Assembly: GCA_016926795.1 (NCBI GenBank) | Contig: JAFGNW010000256.1 | Location: 1-35,940, forward strand | From: Candidatus Zixiibacteriota bacterium | Lineage (GTDB): Bacteria; Zixibacteria; MSB-5A5; GN15; FEB-12 | Reading direction: 5' to 3' | DNA: 35,940 nucleotides | Shown: in pieces, positions 1-8,201 of the stretch | Position numbering within the stretch: position 1 is the stretch's first letter | Layout: the number at the start of each line of letters is the position of its first letter | The notes under the pieces: generated by a model | What the model saw: the letters and a program-made list of their open reading frames with translations, nothing else | Database searches by the model: none | What the model was told of the DNA's origin: nothing | Translations under genes and position numbers: made by a program

Positions 1-54
1 CATCCGGGAGCCGACCTGTACACCGAAATAACCCTGTTCAAGGACGTCTGGTGA
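1..54 (+). CDS. C-terminal tail of an upstream pseudopilin-like protein (partial)
   Basis: An open frame enters from the left edge and ends at TGA 52-54, giving 17 residues that finish PGADLYTEITLFKDVW. The third pilin-like protein downstream ends PGSTVKMDIIFPADLW: same length after PG, same closing D-[LV]-W, and the same alternation of hydrophobic residues. I infer that this is the end of another member of the same tandem family. Its stop overlaps the GTG start of the next gene (GTGA), the junction type also used by the following two genes. Only the tail is visible, so the identification rests on a short alignment. Confidence 0.6.
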   Translation, partial: HPGADLYTEITLFKDVW

Positions 55-1220
55 AAAGAATGAAAAACCCTTTCCGCAACCGAGACGGTTTCAGCCTGAT
101 TGAACTGACGGTAATCATAGTCATTATTGGAATCCTGGTAGCTGTGGCGATGAAATCGATGACGACCGTAACCGAAGATGTCCGGCGTGTCAAAACCGAA
201 CAGGAGATGGAACAATTGGCACGGGCGATTGTCGGCGACCCGGATATCACAACCGCCGGAGCCCGTTCTGATTTCGGATATGTCGGCGATATCGGCGCTT
301 TTCCGCCCAATCTGACGGCTCTGGTAACCAATCCCGGTCTGGGAACCTGGGATGGACCTTATTTGCCGACCGGATTCGTCCAGGACAGTGCCGGTTACCG
401 TATCGACGAATGGGGACAATCTTACGGTTACGGCGGCGGGATTACCATTACTTCGAACGGCGGCGGCACTTCAATTACCAAAAAAATCGCCGATGCCGCC
501 TCGGATTACCTTTTGAATACCTTTCAAGCCGTTATCCGCGACGCCTCCGATAACCCGCCCGGGTTGATTTATATTGATTCGGTTACAGTCAGGATAACCA
601 TTCCCGATGGCGCCGGGTCAAATTTGACTAAAAATTATACTCCCGATTCCGCCGGTAATTTCACTCTGGACTCTCTGCCGGTCGGGCAGCATCCCCTTAG
701 AATAATCTATACTCCCCAAGTCGATACTCTGCTGCGGTATATCACGGTCCTCCCCCGCCAAAAAAGCCAGCCGGTGCCGACTTATTATTTCGCTGTCGCT
801 TATTTCTCGTCCGACACTACCGGTCCTGCCGACAGCCTGCTGATCAAGGTAACCGGCTCCGACTCCATATATGCCGGGTTCTGCAACAATATTTCCTTCT
901 GGATTGAGAACAACACCGGCGGCGATATTACTATAGCCTCTTTCCGATTGACCTGGACCAACCCGACCGCCTATTACCGTTATGTAATCTGGGATGGCGT
1001 CACGGTGGTAAACGAAAACAGCCCTAAAGTCGGCTCGGGCGAACTGGCGGTCTTTTCCCCACCGCGCACGGTCAGCGACGGCGAGAGTTTGAAAATACAG
1101 ATTGAGGAATTCCGAACTCAGCCTACCGGCGGTTCGCGCGTCAATATGCAAAATACGGTCTTCATAGTGGATTTATCCGACGGCTCCACTCTCGAGGTTT
1201 CCGTGGGGAGTTGCCCGTGA
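51..1220 (+). CDS. Modular pseudopilin (prepilin-type N-terminus, GspG-like core, C-terminal beta domains)
   Basis: The protein has 389 aa. The GTG start at 51 overlaps the previous stop and has AAGGA at 40-44, six bases upstream; the ATG at 60 is a less likely alternative. Residues 13-20 (GFSLIELT) form a class III prepilin peptidase site with Glu at mature position +5, followed by a hydrophobic helix. Residues of about 50-140 resemble the type II secretion pseudopilin GspG core: DFGYVGDIGAFPPNLTALV, then WDGPY and DEWGQ. A segment near 175-235 resembles carboxypeptidase-regulatory-like beta domains (PDSAGNFTLDSLPVG). The last 110 or so residues form a domain shared with the next gene (YVIWDGV, SDGESLKI, ending SCP). 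It is likely a minor pilin or pseudopilin displayed at the envelope, processed by PilD. The partner secretion machinery is not in view. Family assignment is good; the role of the added domains is unknown. Confidence 0.85.
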   Translation: MKRMKNPFRNRDGFSLIELTVIIVIIGILVAVAMKSMTTVTEDVRRVKTEQEMEQLARAIVGDPDITTAGARSDFGYVGDIGAFPPNLTALVTNPGLGTWDGPYLPTGFVQDSAGYRIDEWGQSYGYGGGITITSNGGGTSITKKIADAASDYLLNTFQAVIRDASDNPPGLIYIDSVTVRITIPDGAGSNLTKNYTPDSAGNFTLDSLPVGQHPLRIIYTPQVDTLLRYITVLPRQKSQPVPTYYFAVAYFSSDTTGPADSLLIKVTGSDSIYAGFCNNISFWIENNTGGDITIASFRLTWTNPTAYYRYVIWDGVTVVNENSPKVGSGELAVFSPPRTVSDGESLKIQIEEFRTQPTGGSRVNMQNTVFIVDLSDGSTLEVSVGSCP

Positions 1221-2386
1221 TAAGAGTTCACGACAATTCCGGTTTTACCCTTGTCGAGGTCGTCATGGTGATTATAATCGCCGGTATCCTGGTCACTATA
1301 GCTTTTCAGGCGGGGACTAACGTTTACGACACCGCCCGGTTCGAAGAGACCAGGCAGGAGCTCGACCTGCTGGCGTGTGCCGTTACGGGCAATCCGGACC
1401 TGAACAACAACGGGGTGCGGACGGATTTCGGTTATGTGGGTGATATCGGCGCCCTGCCGCCCGACCTCGATGCCCTGATGCAGAACCCCGGTGGTTACAC
1501 TACCTGGAAAGGTCCTTATTTTCAGAATCGTTTTTCACAGGTAACCGATGATTATAAGACCGACGCCTGGGGTAAGGCATACGAATATAACGGCCTGACG
1601 ATAACGAGCAAAGGGAAGGTGACCGGCGGCAGTGGTTGCGGCGGACCGACCACTACCGGCGATATCGTCAGGCGAATCTGCAGCGCCACCGGTGAGTTGC
1701 TGGTCAACCGGGTCAGCGGGACGGTCTTTGACCGCTCCGGTACTCTACCCGGTGATGACTACCGTGATTCCGTCAGAATCGTGTTGACCGTACCCGACGG
1801 CTCCGGCGGGTTTGCCGCCCGCGTTACGGGCGTCACCTCCGGGGGATATTTCACTTTTGACTCGATTCCCATCGGCAATCATAATCTGGATATAATCTAT
1901 TTGCCCGACAATGACACCCTCAGCCGCTTCGTTTCGGTAACCCCGAAATCGACTTCTTATAACGAATATTATCTGGTCGCCAGCCCCTGGTCGCCCTGCT
2001 CAGGGGGCCTGACCAGGGTCCCGAACTCGGACTCCCTGAAAAATGATTGCCACGGTTTCTTTTTCTGGATACGGAACGATTCCGGAAGCGATATTACAGT
2101 CAGTTCGGTTGTTCTCACCTGGAGCGGAACCACCGCCTATTATCGTTACGTTATCTGGGGCGGTGTTTTTGTCTTTGACCGCAACAATCCCAAAGCCGCC
2201 TCCGGGGAACAGGTCTTTTTCAGCAGTCCGCAAACCATCAGCGACGGCGAGACCGTTAAAATCGAGTTCGATAATTTCCGGACTTTTCCCAATGGCGGCT
2301 CCCAGGTAGATATGGATAATACGGATTTTACGGTGGTGTTTTCCGACGGAACAAATCTTAATGTAAGCACGGAGGATTGCCCTTGA
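1217..2386 (+). CDS. Modular pseudopilin, paralogue 2
   Basis: The protein has 389 aa with the same architecture as its upstream neighbour: prepilin site GFTLVEVV (Glu+5), hydrophobic helix, GspG-like core (DFGYVGDIGALPPDLDALM, then TTWKGPY, TDAWGKAY), a carboxypeptidase-regulatory-like beta segment (FTFDSIPIGNH), and the C-terminal domain with YVIWGGV, SDGETVKIEF and final EDCP. I place the start at GTG 1217, which overlaps the upstream TGA (GTGA) and has GGGGAG at 1205-1210; a TTG at 1211 in the same frame would sit directly against that ribosome binding site. Cysteines are more numerous than in paralogue 1 (for example in GSGCGGP), so a disulfide is possible. Function as a pseudopilin or minor pilin is inferred from the family. 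Confidence 0.85.
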   Translation: MIRVHDNSGFTLVEVVMVIIIAGILVTIAFQAGTNVYDTARFEETRQELDLLACAVTGNPDLNNNGVRTDFGYVGDIGALPPDLDALMQNPGGYTTWKGPYFQNRFSQVTDDYKTDAWGKAYEYNGLTITSKGKVTGGSGCGGPTTTGDIVRRICSATGELLVNRVSGTVFDRSGTLPGDDYRDSVRIVLTVPDGSGGFAARVTGVTSGGYFTFDSIPIGNHNLDIIYLPDNDTLSRFVSVTPKSTSYNEYYLVASPWSPCSGGLTRVPNSDSLKNDCHGFFFWIRNDSGSDITVSSVVLTWSGTTAYYRYVIWGGVFVFDRNNPKAASGEQVFFSSPQTISDGETVKIEFDNFRTFPNGGSQVDMDNTDFTVVFSDGTNLNVSTEDCP

Positions 2387-3117
2387 TAAACCTATATTCC
2401 AAACGGGGCTTCACCCTGGTTGAGTTGGTGATAGTCATCGTCATAATCGGTATTATCGCCGCTATCGCCACACACCAGATGTCCGGTTCAATTGAAACCG
2501 CCCGGGTGGAACAGACCAAGAAGGAAATGGACCAGCTGGCCCGGGCAATCGTCGGCGATACGGAGTTATATTCCCAACATGCCCGGGTGGATTTCGGTTA
2601 CGTGGGCGATGTCGGCGCGCTGCCGCCCAACCTCGACGCCCTGGTGGCCAATCCCAGCGGTTACACCACCTGGAACGGTCCCTATATGACGTGCGGTTTT
2701 AACGAGGATGATTTCAAAAAAGACGCCTGGAACGTCCCCTATGTTTTGCTCGACACCTTAATACGCTCCACCGGCTCGGGTACCGATATCGACAAGGTTT
2801 TCTCAGCCGGCACCGACGTCCTTTTCAGCAATCGGCTGGAAGGTTACATTGCCGATGCCAACCGCACTATGCCGGGTATTGTTTATCGTGATTCCATCAT
2901 CGCCCGCCTTTTTTTCCCCGACGGTTCCGGCAGCACTACAGCCATATCGACCCACCCAGGTCTCAAGGGTAATTTTTCCTTCAGCGGTATCCCGATCGGT
3001 AATCATCAACTACAGGTCATTTACCTGCCTGACAGCGACACCATGACCTACCCGGTCAGCGTCACCCCCGGCAGCACGGTGAAAATGGACATCATCTTCC
3101 CGGCCGACTTGTGGTAA
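2383..3117 (+). CDS. Modular pseudopilin, paralogue 3 (short form)
   Basis: The protein has 244 aa. The start is TTG 2383, overlapping the previous TGA (TTGA), with GGAGG at 2371-2375; TTG 2377 is in frame but too close to that site. It has prepilin site GFTLVELV, a hydrophobic helix, the same GspG-like core (DFGYVGDVGALPPNLDALV, TTWNGPY, KDAWNVPY) and the carboxypeptidase-regulatory-like segment (NFSFSGIPIGNHQLQV). It stops right after that segment at PADLW and lacks the roughly 110-residue C-terminal domain of paralogues 1 and 2. The natural-looking ending, also seen in the fragment at the left edge, suggests a genuine short form rather than a truncation. It is the last gene of the array; a minus-strand gene converges on it. 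Confidence 0.85.
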   Translation: MINLYSKRGFTLVELVIVIVIIGIIAAIATHQMSGSIETARVEQTKKEMDQLARAIVGDTELYSQHARVDFGYVGDVGALPPNLDALVANPSGYTTWNGPYMTCGFNEDDFKKDAWNVPYVLLDTLIRSTGSGTDIDKVFSAGTDVLFSNRLEGYIADANRTMPGIVYRDSIIARLFFPDGSGSTTAISTHPGLKGNFSFSGIPIGNHQLQVIYLPDSDTMTYPVSVTPGSTVKMDIIFPADLW

Positions 3118-3174
3118 AGCCGCAGAATTAACGACCTGTCCTTAAATAAGGGATTCAATATTCAAGGAATAAAA

Positions 3175-4320
3175 TTATTCTTCGGTAATAACCAGTTTTA
3201 TGCCGCGTTTTTTAAGCTGGGGAATGAATAAAGAGGATTTAACCGCGACCTCCTGAGGTTTAACACCACGCTCGGTAATCTGTCCCGAAGCCGCCATCCA
3301 GGCTATAATAGCCGCCGGAAAGGCCGTGGTACGCATCATGGCGGTCAGGCCGGTGCGGGTGTCCTGACGGTCGACGATTTCATAAACCAACTTCTTCTTT
3401 GAGCTGTCTTTCTCCCCCTCGAACGTCAGCCTTACCAGTACCATGTCGAGGTCATCTTCATAGCTGAGATTTTTATCCAGTACAGCCTTCAGCACATCGC
3501 GCGGTTCAATACTGTGTCCCCCTATATCCAGCGGTTGTCGGGAAGCCAGGCCGATCTCCAGCATCGGTTTGAACAGACGACAATGACCGGGGTAGCGAAT
3601 GGTTTTATAATCGAGAAAATCGACCTTGTCCAGAAACGTATCGGGCAGAGTCGAGGTACCGCCCGAAGTATAAAACGCTTCGAATTCGCCGATACCGTCG
3701 AATTCCAGACTTTCCACGGCCGTCATGGGATTGACGATTTTCTTTTTGCCCTCTTCGAGAATCACGCAGGGTTCCCAGTATTCGTTAATAAGGCCCTCGG
3801 CGGAAAACACCATCTTGTAATTCAAAGGGGGTCGGGGCGATTGCGGCAGACCGCCGACCCGGATTTTCAACGAATGCAACCGGTCAAACCGGTTGTAACC
3901 GTCGGCAGCCAGCACCGACACCATTCCCGGCGCCAGGCCGCAATCGGGAACAGCGATAATTCCGGCCGCCTCGGCGTCGGCGTTCATTTCCAGCTGGGTT
4001 TGCACGATACTGTTATTGCCTCCCAGGTCCATAAAATGGCACCCGGCTTTTATCGCCGCCCGGGTCAGCCCGGGATTGTATTTATAAGTCACGCAGGACA
4101 GGGCCGCGTCATAATCCTTCAAAATCTCAACAGCCCGGTCTTTATCACCGGCATCGAACCGTCCCGTAACCGCTTTACCCTCGCCGTATTTCTCACCTAT
4201 GCCACGGGCCAGTTCGGCGTCGATATCAAAAACTCCAACCGCCTCAACACCCTCGGCCCGGGCCAGGTCGTACACCGCCGCCCGGCCCATCAATCCAGCC
4301 CCGATAACAGCAATTCTCAT
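3175..4320 (-). CDS. Saccharopine dehydrogenase-family oxidoreductase (lysine 6-dehydrogenase-like)
   Basis: The protein has 381 aa and is likely an NAD(P)-dependent amino-acid dehydrogenase. ATG 4320 is chosen because AAGGAG lies seven bases upstream and the Rossmann motif GAGLMG (residues 7-12) starts at once; the frame stays open upstream but encodes nonsense. The central region LGGNNSIVQTQLEMNADA with CGLAPGM and the substrate-domain stretch GGLPQSPRPPLNYK are hallmarks of the saccharopine dehydrogenase/Lys9 superfamily, and the single-domain length suits the lysine 6-dehydrogenase branch. The reaction would be oxidative deamination of lysine or cleavage of saccharopine; the exact substrate cannot be decided here. 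It stands alone, convergent with the pilin array and divergent from the small DHp gene, so context does not assign a pathway. Confidence 0.8.
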   Translation of the reverse strand: MRIAVIGAGLMGRAAVYDLARAEGVEAVGVFDIDAELARGIGEKYGEGKAVTGRFDAGDKDRAVEILKDYDAALSCVTYKYNPGLTRAAIKAGCHFMDLGGNNSIVQTQLEMNADAEAAGIIAVPDCGLAPGMVSVLAADGYNRFDRLHSLKIRVGGLPQSPRPPLNYKMVFSAEGLINEYWEPCVILEEGKKKIVNPMTAVESLEFDGIGEFEAFYTSGGTSTLPDTFLDKVDFLDYKTIRYPGHCRLFKPMLEIGLASRQPLDIGGHSIEPRDVLKAVLDKNLSYEDDLDMVLVRLTFEGEKDSSKKKLVYEIVDRQDTRTGLTAMMRTTAFPAAIIAWMAASGQITERGVKPQEVAVKSSLFIPQLKKRGIKLVITEE

Positions 4321-4483
4321 TATCCGTCTCCTTATTTTCAGGGGAATATATATGAAATTTTCATTTAGAAAAGTATTTTTATCGACCGAACGCGTTGAAA
4401 ATAAGAAAAAAACCGTTTCCGCCGATAATATGATAAATACACTGTTATACTGATGGGGAAAAAGCCGGGAGAAGATTATCACC

Positions 4484-4789
4484 ATGAGCGACATCAATAA
4501 AATAAACCAGAAAGACACCGAGGCAGAAGAAATTTTGAACCTTCTGAAGCCTTTTATAATACACTGCCTGAAATTGAATCACGACCTCAATAATCCCCTG
4601 GCCGGGATAGTCGGTTACACGGAATTTTTGCTCGACGAGGAAGAATCGCTGACCGATACTCAGCGCGAATATCTCGAGCAGATAAAGACCTGCGCGGAAC
4701 GGATTAAAAACGAAATCACTGAATTGTGCAATGAAAAAATAGATCTCTCACAGCGGATAAATCTCAAACAGCTTTTCCCGGAAAAATAA
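4484..4789 (+). CDS. Small stand-alone histidine-kinase DHp-like protein
   Basis: The protein has 101 aa. Residues 31-50 (LNHDLNNPLAGIVGYTEFLL) match the H-box of HisKA/DHp domains, with His33 as the candidate phospho-acceptor, followed by a second helix (about residues 58-83) completing the two-helix hairpin. No receiver, sensor, membrane segment or ATP-binding CA domain (no N, G1 or G2 boxes) follows; the protein ends in KQLFPEK. It could act as a phosphotransfer protein (compare Spo0B and ChpT, which are also DHp-based) or as a dimerisation decoy of a kinase. GGGAGAAG lies about 9 bases before the ATG, and a -10-like TATACT is at 4446-4451. No response regulator is adjacent. The DHp similarity is clear; the role is inferred. 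Confidence 0.72.
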   Translation: MSDINKINQKDTEAEEILNLLKPFIIHCLKLNHDLNNPLAGIVGYTEFLLDEEESLTDTQREYLEQIKTCAERIKNEITELCNEKIDLSQRINLKQLFPEK

Positions 4790-4801
4790 AGAAAACGGTG
4801 G

Positions 4802-6976
4802 TCATATCAAGTTGTTGATTTTTCTGAGGATCCATTCCACCGACAGCATGGCGATAAAAATCAGCAGCAGCCAGAATTTATTCCATACCACAATTTCTTT
4901 TTGCACCGCTTCGACCACGGGATTCAGGTCGATATTATTGACGGCGTCGTTGAATTGGTCGAAAGTATAGAAGCTGCCGCCGGTCAGGCTCGCCAGAGCC
5001 ATCAGACCGGTCCGGTCACCGCTCTGGTCGAATTCCTCCAGCGAAAAAGTTTCCACGACGATTTGACCCTGCTCGTTTTTAAGGACCTGTCCCCCTTTCT
5101 CGAGGAAGGCGGAAAAAGTATACCGGCCCGGCGGCACCGGGTCAAATTCAGCCCTCAGCCGTCCCGGGGTTTGTTCGATAAAATCTTTTTCGTAAACTTC
5201 ACCGTCGCCGCTTGAAAGCCGTACCGTTCCGGTTACCTCTGTCAGCGGGCGAAAACCCTGGTCGTATGCCATACCGTCGAAACGCACCGCTTCGCCCCGG
5301 CTGAACACTTCCTTATCGGGGGTCACCCGAACCGGCTCAAAATCATCCTGTACCGTCAGCCAGCTGATTGTCCCTTCGAGAAACTTTTCATAGAGACTGT
5401 TGTCCTCACCAAACCCGAGATTGACAAACCCCCAACTCCAGAACGGCAGGGCGGCGGCGGCCAGAAGCTTGCCCGGTCCGAACCGACGGTAACCCAGGAC
5501 GGGGATTTTTTCCCATTCCAAGCGCCCGCCCGAGGCATAAGCGAGAACCACTCCTTCGGGGTCAACAACATCACAGCGAACCAACGTTTTAAAAGGCGGC
5601 CGGGTCGCCCAGAGTTCCCGGATAGCATTGCGGTCGTCAGCCAGGCGTATTACCGGATGAAAGAGGTTATTTTCGGACGGCTCACCGTGGAAATCCAGAT
5701 ACTCGATACGGTTCGGCTGAGATTGAGAGAACGGCAGGAATTCATTGAAGCGGTTGCCCGACCCCCGCCCTGCGAACTGCGGTCCCATCAAAAGCCACAA
5801 CGCCCCCCCCTTTTCATTCAAATAAGACTTCAGGATATCCAGGCGCGGTTCAAAAGCGACCGGGTCGGGATCGTGCAATATCACCAGGTCGTAGCGGTTG
5901 AGTTCAGTCTGACGGCTCGGGAAACGACCACCCAGGTTGCCCGCCTTCTCCCCGGTGACGATTAAATCAACCTCATATTTAACCGATTGTGTCAGGAATC
6001 GTCTTAAAAAACCAACCTCGTAATCCGGCCGGTCAGTCACCAGCAACACCAGCAGTCGGTTTTTGAGAACCTTGACCGAGACGGTGCGAAGGTTATTGCC
6101 TGCCGATTCCTCCCCTTCCAGCGGTGATATTTTTATCTGCATCAGTTTCTGACCGGGCTGGTCGGGAGTATATTTAAGAATTACATCCCCGAAACCACCC
6201 TCCTGGGAAATTGCAAATCGGCTTTCGGTCAAAACCCGGGTCGAATCCAGAAGCTGCACTGTCAGGTTTTTACCTGCAGCGTCATGCCAGTTCAGTTTGA
6301 CTTTTACTTCTGTCGGTCGGCCTACAAAAACCACGGGATTGTAATTAACCTCGTCCAGACCGACATCGAAATTTCCGACATCCAGCGCGAGGTCAACACA
6401 GACCAGGGGTACTTCCAGTCCCTGTACGGCTTCCCGGGGTCGGCGCCCGGTATTGGACTTGCCGTCGGAGAACAGCAGCCAGTAATCTGAAGGCTCGGTC
6501 AGGTCGAGTTTTTTCAATTCGTAAAGAGCGTCACCCAGAGCGGTTTTATCCCGGTCGACGGATTTCTCTTCCTCGGCCAGGTTGCTGCCGAAATAAAACG
6601 TCTTCAACTCCGTCCGGATTTTAAGACGCCGGTAATTCTCATCGGTCAGAAGTGAATCCAGCCGCTCCCGGCGCGATTTATCCCGCTCGAAACGGTCCAT
6701 GCTGGAGGAGTCGTCCACCAGCACGGTTATTTTCTTACGGCGCTCAAACTCGCGGTTGTAGCTTAACACCGGCTCGAATAATGCCGCGCAAAGGGCCAGA
6801 ACGGCTATAACCCGAACAATGATAAAAATGATTCTTAATAAAGGTGAGACCGGCGGATTGGTGCAGCGATACAACCAGAAAGACAGCGCCAGAAGCAGCG
6901 CCAGGGTAAGCCAGACCAAAACCGGGTTTCCGGTTAGAAAATTAACGTTGATGTCTTTCAAGCCAAACATGAGCAC
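4802..6976 (-). CDS. Large membrane protein with VWA domain and GATase1-like region
   Basis: The protein has 724 aa. It has two N-terminal TM helices (about residues 19-37 and 48-70), a VWA domain starting at ITVLVDDSSSMD (MIDAS D88-x-S90-x-S92), a periplasmic beta-rich region, a glutamine-amidotransferase-like fold segment (LLVLLVTDRPDYEVGFLRRF ... YDLVILHDPDP), a beta-sandwich region near 560-660, and a final TM helix (FWLLLIFIAMLSVEWIL). This layout resembles BatA-like or large VWA membrane proteins of the FCB and PVC groups, which are thought to act in envelope assembly, but no MoxR or Bat neighbours are present. The GTG start at 6976 is uncertain; ATG 6970 is equally possible and neither has a good ribosome binding site. 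It lies 82 bp downstream of the prenyl synthase gene and may be co-transcribed with it. Confidence 0.75.
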   Translation of the reverse strand: MLMFGLKDINVNFLTGNPVLVWLTLALLLALSFWLYRCTNPPVSPLLRIIFIIVRVIAVLALCAALFEPVLSYNREFERRKKITVLVDDSSSMDRFERDKSRRERLDSLLTDENYRRLKIRTELKTFYFGSNLAEEEKSVDRDKTALGDALYELKKLDLTEPSDYWLLFSDGKSNTGRRPREAVQGLEVPLVCVDLALDVGNFDVGLDEVNYNPVVFVGRPTEVKVKLNWHDAAGKNLTVQLLDSTRVLTESRFAISQEGGFGDVILKYTPDQPGQKLMQIKISPLEGEESAGNNLRTVSVKVLKNRLLVLLVTDRPDYEVGFLRRFLTQSVKYEVDLIVTGEKAGNLGGRFPSRQTELNRYDLVILHDPDPVAFEPRLDILKSYLNEKGGALWLLMGPQFAGRGSGNRFNEFLPFSQSQPNRIEYLDFHGEPSENNLFHPVIRLADDRNAIRELWATRPPFKTLVRCDVVDPEGVVLAYASGGRLEWEKIPVLGYRRFGPGKLLAAAALPFWSWGFVNLGFGEDNSLYEKFLEGTISWLTVQDDFEPVRVTPDKEVFSRGEAVRFDGMAYDQGFRPLTEVTGTVRLSSGDGEVYEKDFIEQTPGRLRAEFDPVPPGRYTFSAFLEKGGQVLKNEQGQIVVETFSLEEFDQSGDRTGLMALASLTGGSFYTFDQFNDAVNNIDLNPVVEAVQKEIVVWNKFWLLLIFIAMLSVEWILRKINNLI

Positions 6977-7027
6977 AATATATCAGTTCTGTCCCGTAAA
7001 GTTAACGAAAAAAACAGTTATATTGCT

Positions 7028-7056
7028 TTTACAGGGGAAATAAGCGGCGGTTGCAA
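7028..7056 (-). promoter_or_regulatory. Weak candidate promoter for the VWA gene
   Basis: Read on the minus strand, TTGCAA (7056-7051), 17 bases, then TGTAAA (7033-7028). Each box matches four of six sigma70 consensus bases. It lies about 50 bp before the VWA start, just after the prenyl synthase stop. Read-through from that gene is an equally good explanation. Confidence 0.25.
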
Positions 7057-7058
7057 TT

Positions 7059-8039
7059 TTATGAAGCCCGGGCAATGGTGTATTTGACCATGCTTTCCAG
7101 TGATTCGTAGTAGACGGAGCCGTCAATGGGTGAGATCTGGTCGAGACCCTGCCGGCACAGTTCATCGGCTCGCTTGTAGGCGTATTCGATACCGCCGTTT
7201 TCATTGACGAAATTGTATATCAGGTTGAACGATTCCTCGTTACTCTCTTTCAGATGCCTGACAATCTCCCTTGAGCTGGATTCCTGAACTTTTTTAAGGG
7301 AATATATAAGCGGCAGGGTTACTTTACCGGTCATAACGTCATTACCTATTTCCTTACCGGTAATATCCGCATCACCGACGAAATCCAGCAGGTCATCGAC
7401 AATCTGAAAAGCGGTGCCGATTTTTTCGCCAAACTCGGCAAAACGGCGGCGTTCGCTGCGGTCCTTCTTCTTTAAAATCGGCCCGGTCTCGCAGGAAACG
7501 TTGAACAGGGAAGCGGTCTTATCGGCGATAATATCGATATATTCCTCCTCCGAAAGGGCATAATTCCCGGTTTCCTCAATCTGGCGCAGTTCCCCCACCG
7601 AAACCCGCGAGGTGGCATGGGAAACGGCGCTTATCAAATCCATGGAATTTATATCCACCATGATCTTGAAAGCCTTGGCGAATAGATAGTCTCCCATAAG
7701 CACCGAAATCAGGTTCGTCCACTGGGCGTTGACGGTTTTCTGGCCGCGTCTCAAATGTGATTCGTCGACCACGTCATCGTGCAATAAAGTGGCGGTATGG
7801 ATGAGTTCGATAGCCAGCGAGGCATCGACGGAGATTTCCGTATAATTACCCGACGCCCGCGACGAGAGAAACAAAAAGGCCGGCCGAATCCGTTTGCCTC
7901 TCGATTTCAACAAGTGCCGGGCAATGGATGAAATTAAAGGCGAATCTCCCCGCAGATAATCGTTAAGCTTATCCTCAAATATCTCCAGGTCAGTATGAAC
8001 GGGGCTGGTGTATTCCTGTAATCTATCAGTATCCAACAT
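7059..8039 (-). CDS. Long-chain polyprenyl diphosphate synthase (IspB/HepT family)
   Basis: The protein has 326 aa, usual for the trans-prenyltransferase family. It shows GKRIRP (48-53), the first aspartate-rich motif DDVVD at 88-92 followed by the R-R of SHLRRGQ, and the second motif DDLLD at 215-219. It elongates allylic diphosphate with isopentenyl diphosphate, chelating Mg2+ through the two motifs, to make the side chain of a respiratory quinone or another long prenyl chain. Chain length cannot be read safely from the sequence; the bulky/small pattern before the first motif (HTATLLHDD) suits a long-chain enzyme. It has its own promoter about 40 bp upstream and precedes the VWA gene. Family certainty is high; quinone role is inferred. 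Confidence 0.92.
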   Translation of the reverse strand: MLDTDRLQEYTSPVHTDLEIFEDKLNDYLRGDSPLISSIARHLLKSRGKRIRPAFLFLSSRASGNYTEISVDASLAIELIHTATLLHDDVVDESHLRRGQKTVNAQWTNLISVLMGDYLFAKAFKIMVDINSMDLISAVSHATSRVSVGELRQIEETGNYALSEEEYIDIIADKTASLFNVSCETGPILKKKDRSERRRFAEFGEKIGTAFQIVDDLLDFVGDADITGKEIGNDVMTGKVTLPLIYSLKKVQESSSREIVRHLKESNEESFNLIYNFVNENGGIEYAYKRADELCRQGLDQISPIDGSVYYESLESMVKYTIARAS

Positions 8040-8078
8040 TTTCAGAATATACGTTTCCTTATGCGGATTTTAGAAAGT

Positions 8079-8107
8079 TAAATATGTATTTTTTCCGCGG
8101 TTGTCAA
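8079..8107 (-). promoter_or_regulatory. Sigma70-type promoter for the prenyl synthase gene
   Basis: On the minus strand: a perfect -35 TTGACA (8107-8102), 17-bp spacer, then -10 TATTTA (8084-8079). It is in the 162-bp gap upstream of the prenyl synthase, about 40 bp from its ATG. The -10 is imperfect, so this is a candidate. Confidence 0.45.
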
Positions 8108-8201
8108 TCGAATAAAATTTTAAAATGAGAGACTTATTTTCCTGAAATTATGTTCTTACCCGACAATAGATTGCGAAATATGACATAGAAATAAATAGAC
8201 T

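Noticed and set aside
3167-3180. GAATAA-AA-TTATTC palindrome at the end of the dehydrogenase gene
   Set aside because: An AT-only stem of six pairs is too weak for a terminator and could occur by chance.
3514-4368. Long plus-strand open frame opposite the dehydrogenase gene
   Set aside because: It is the antisense of a well-conserved family gene, has no family motifs and no ribosome binding site.
4321-4518. Upstream extension of the dehydrogenase frame to 4518
   Set aside because: The extra 66 residues resemble no family member and ATG 4320 has an excellent ribosome binding site.
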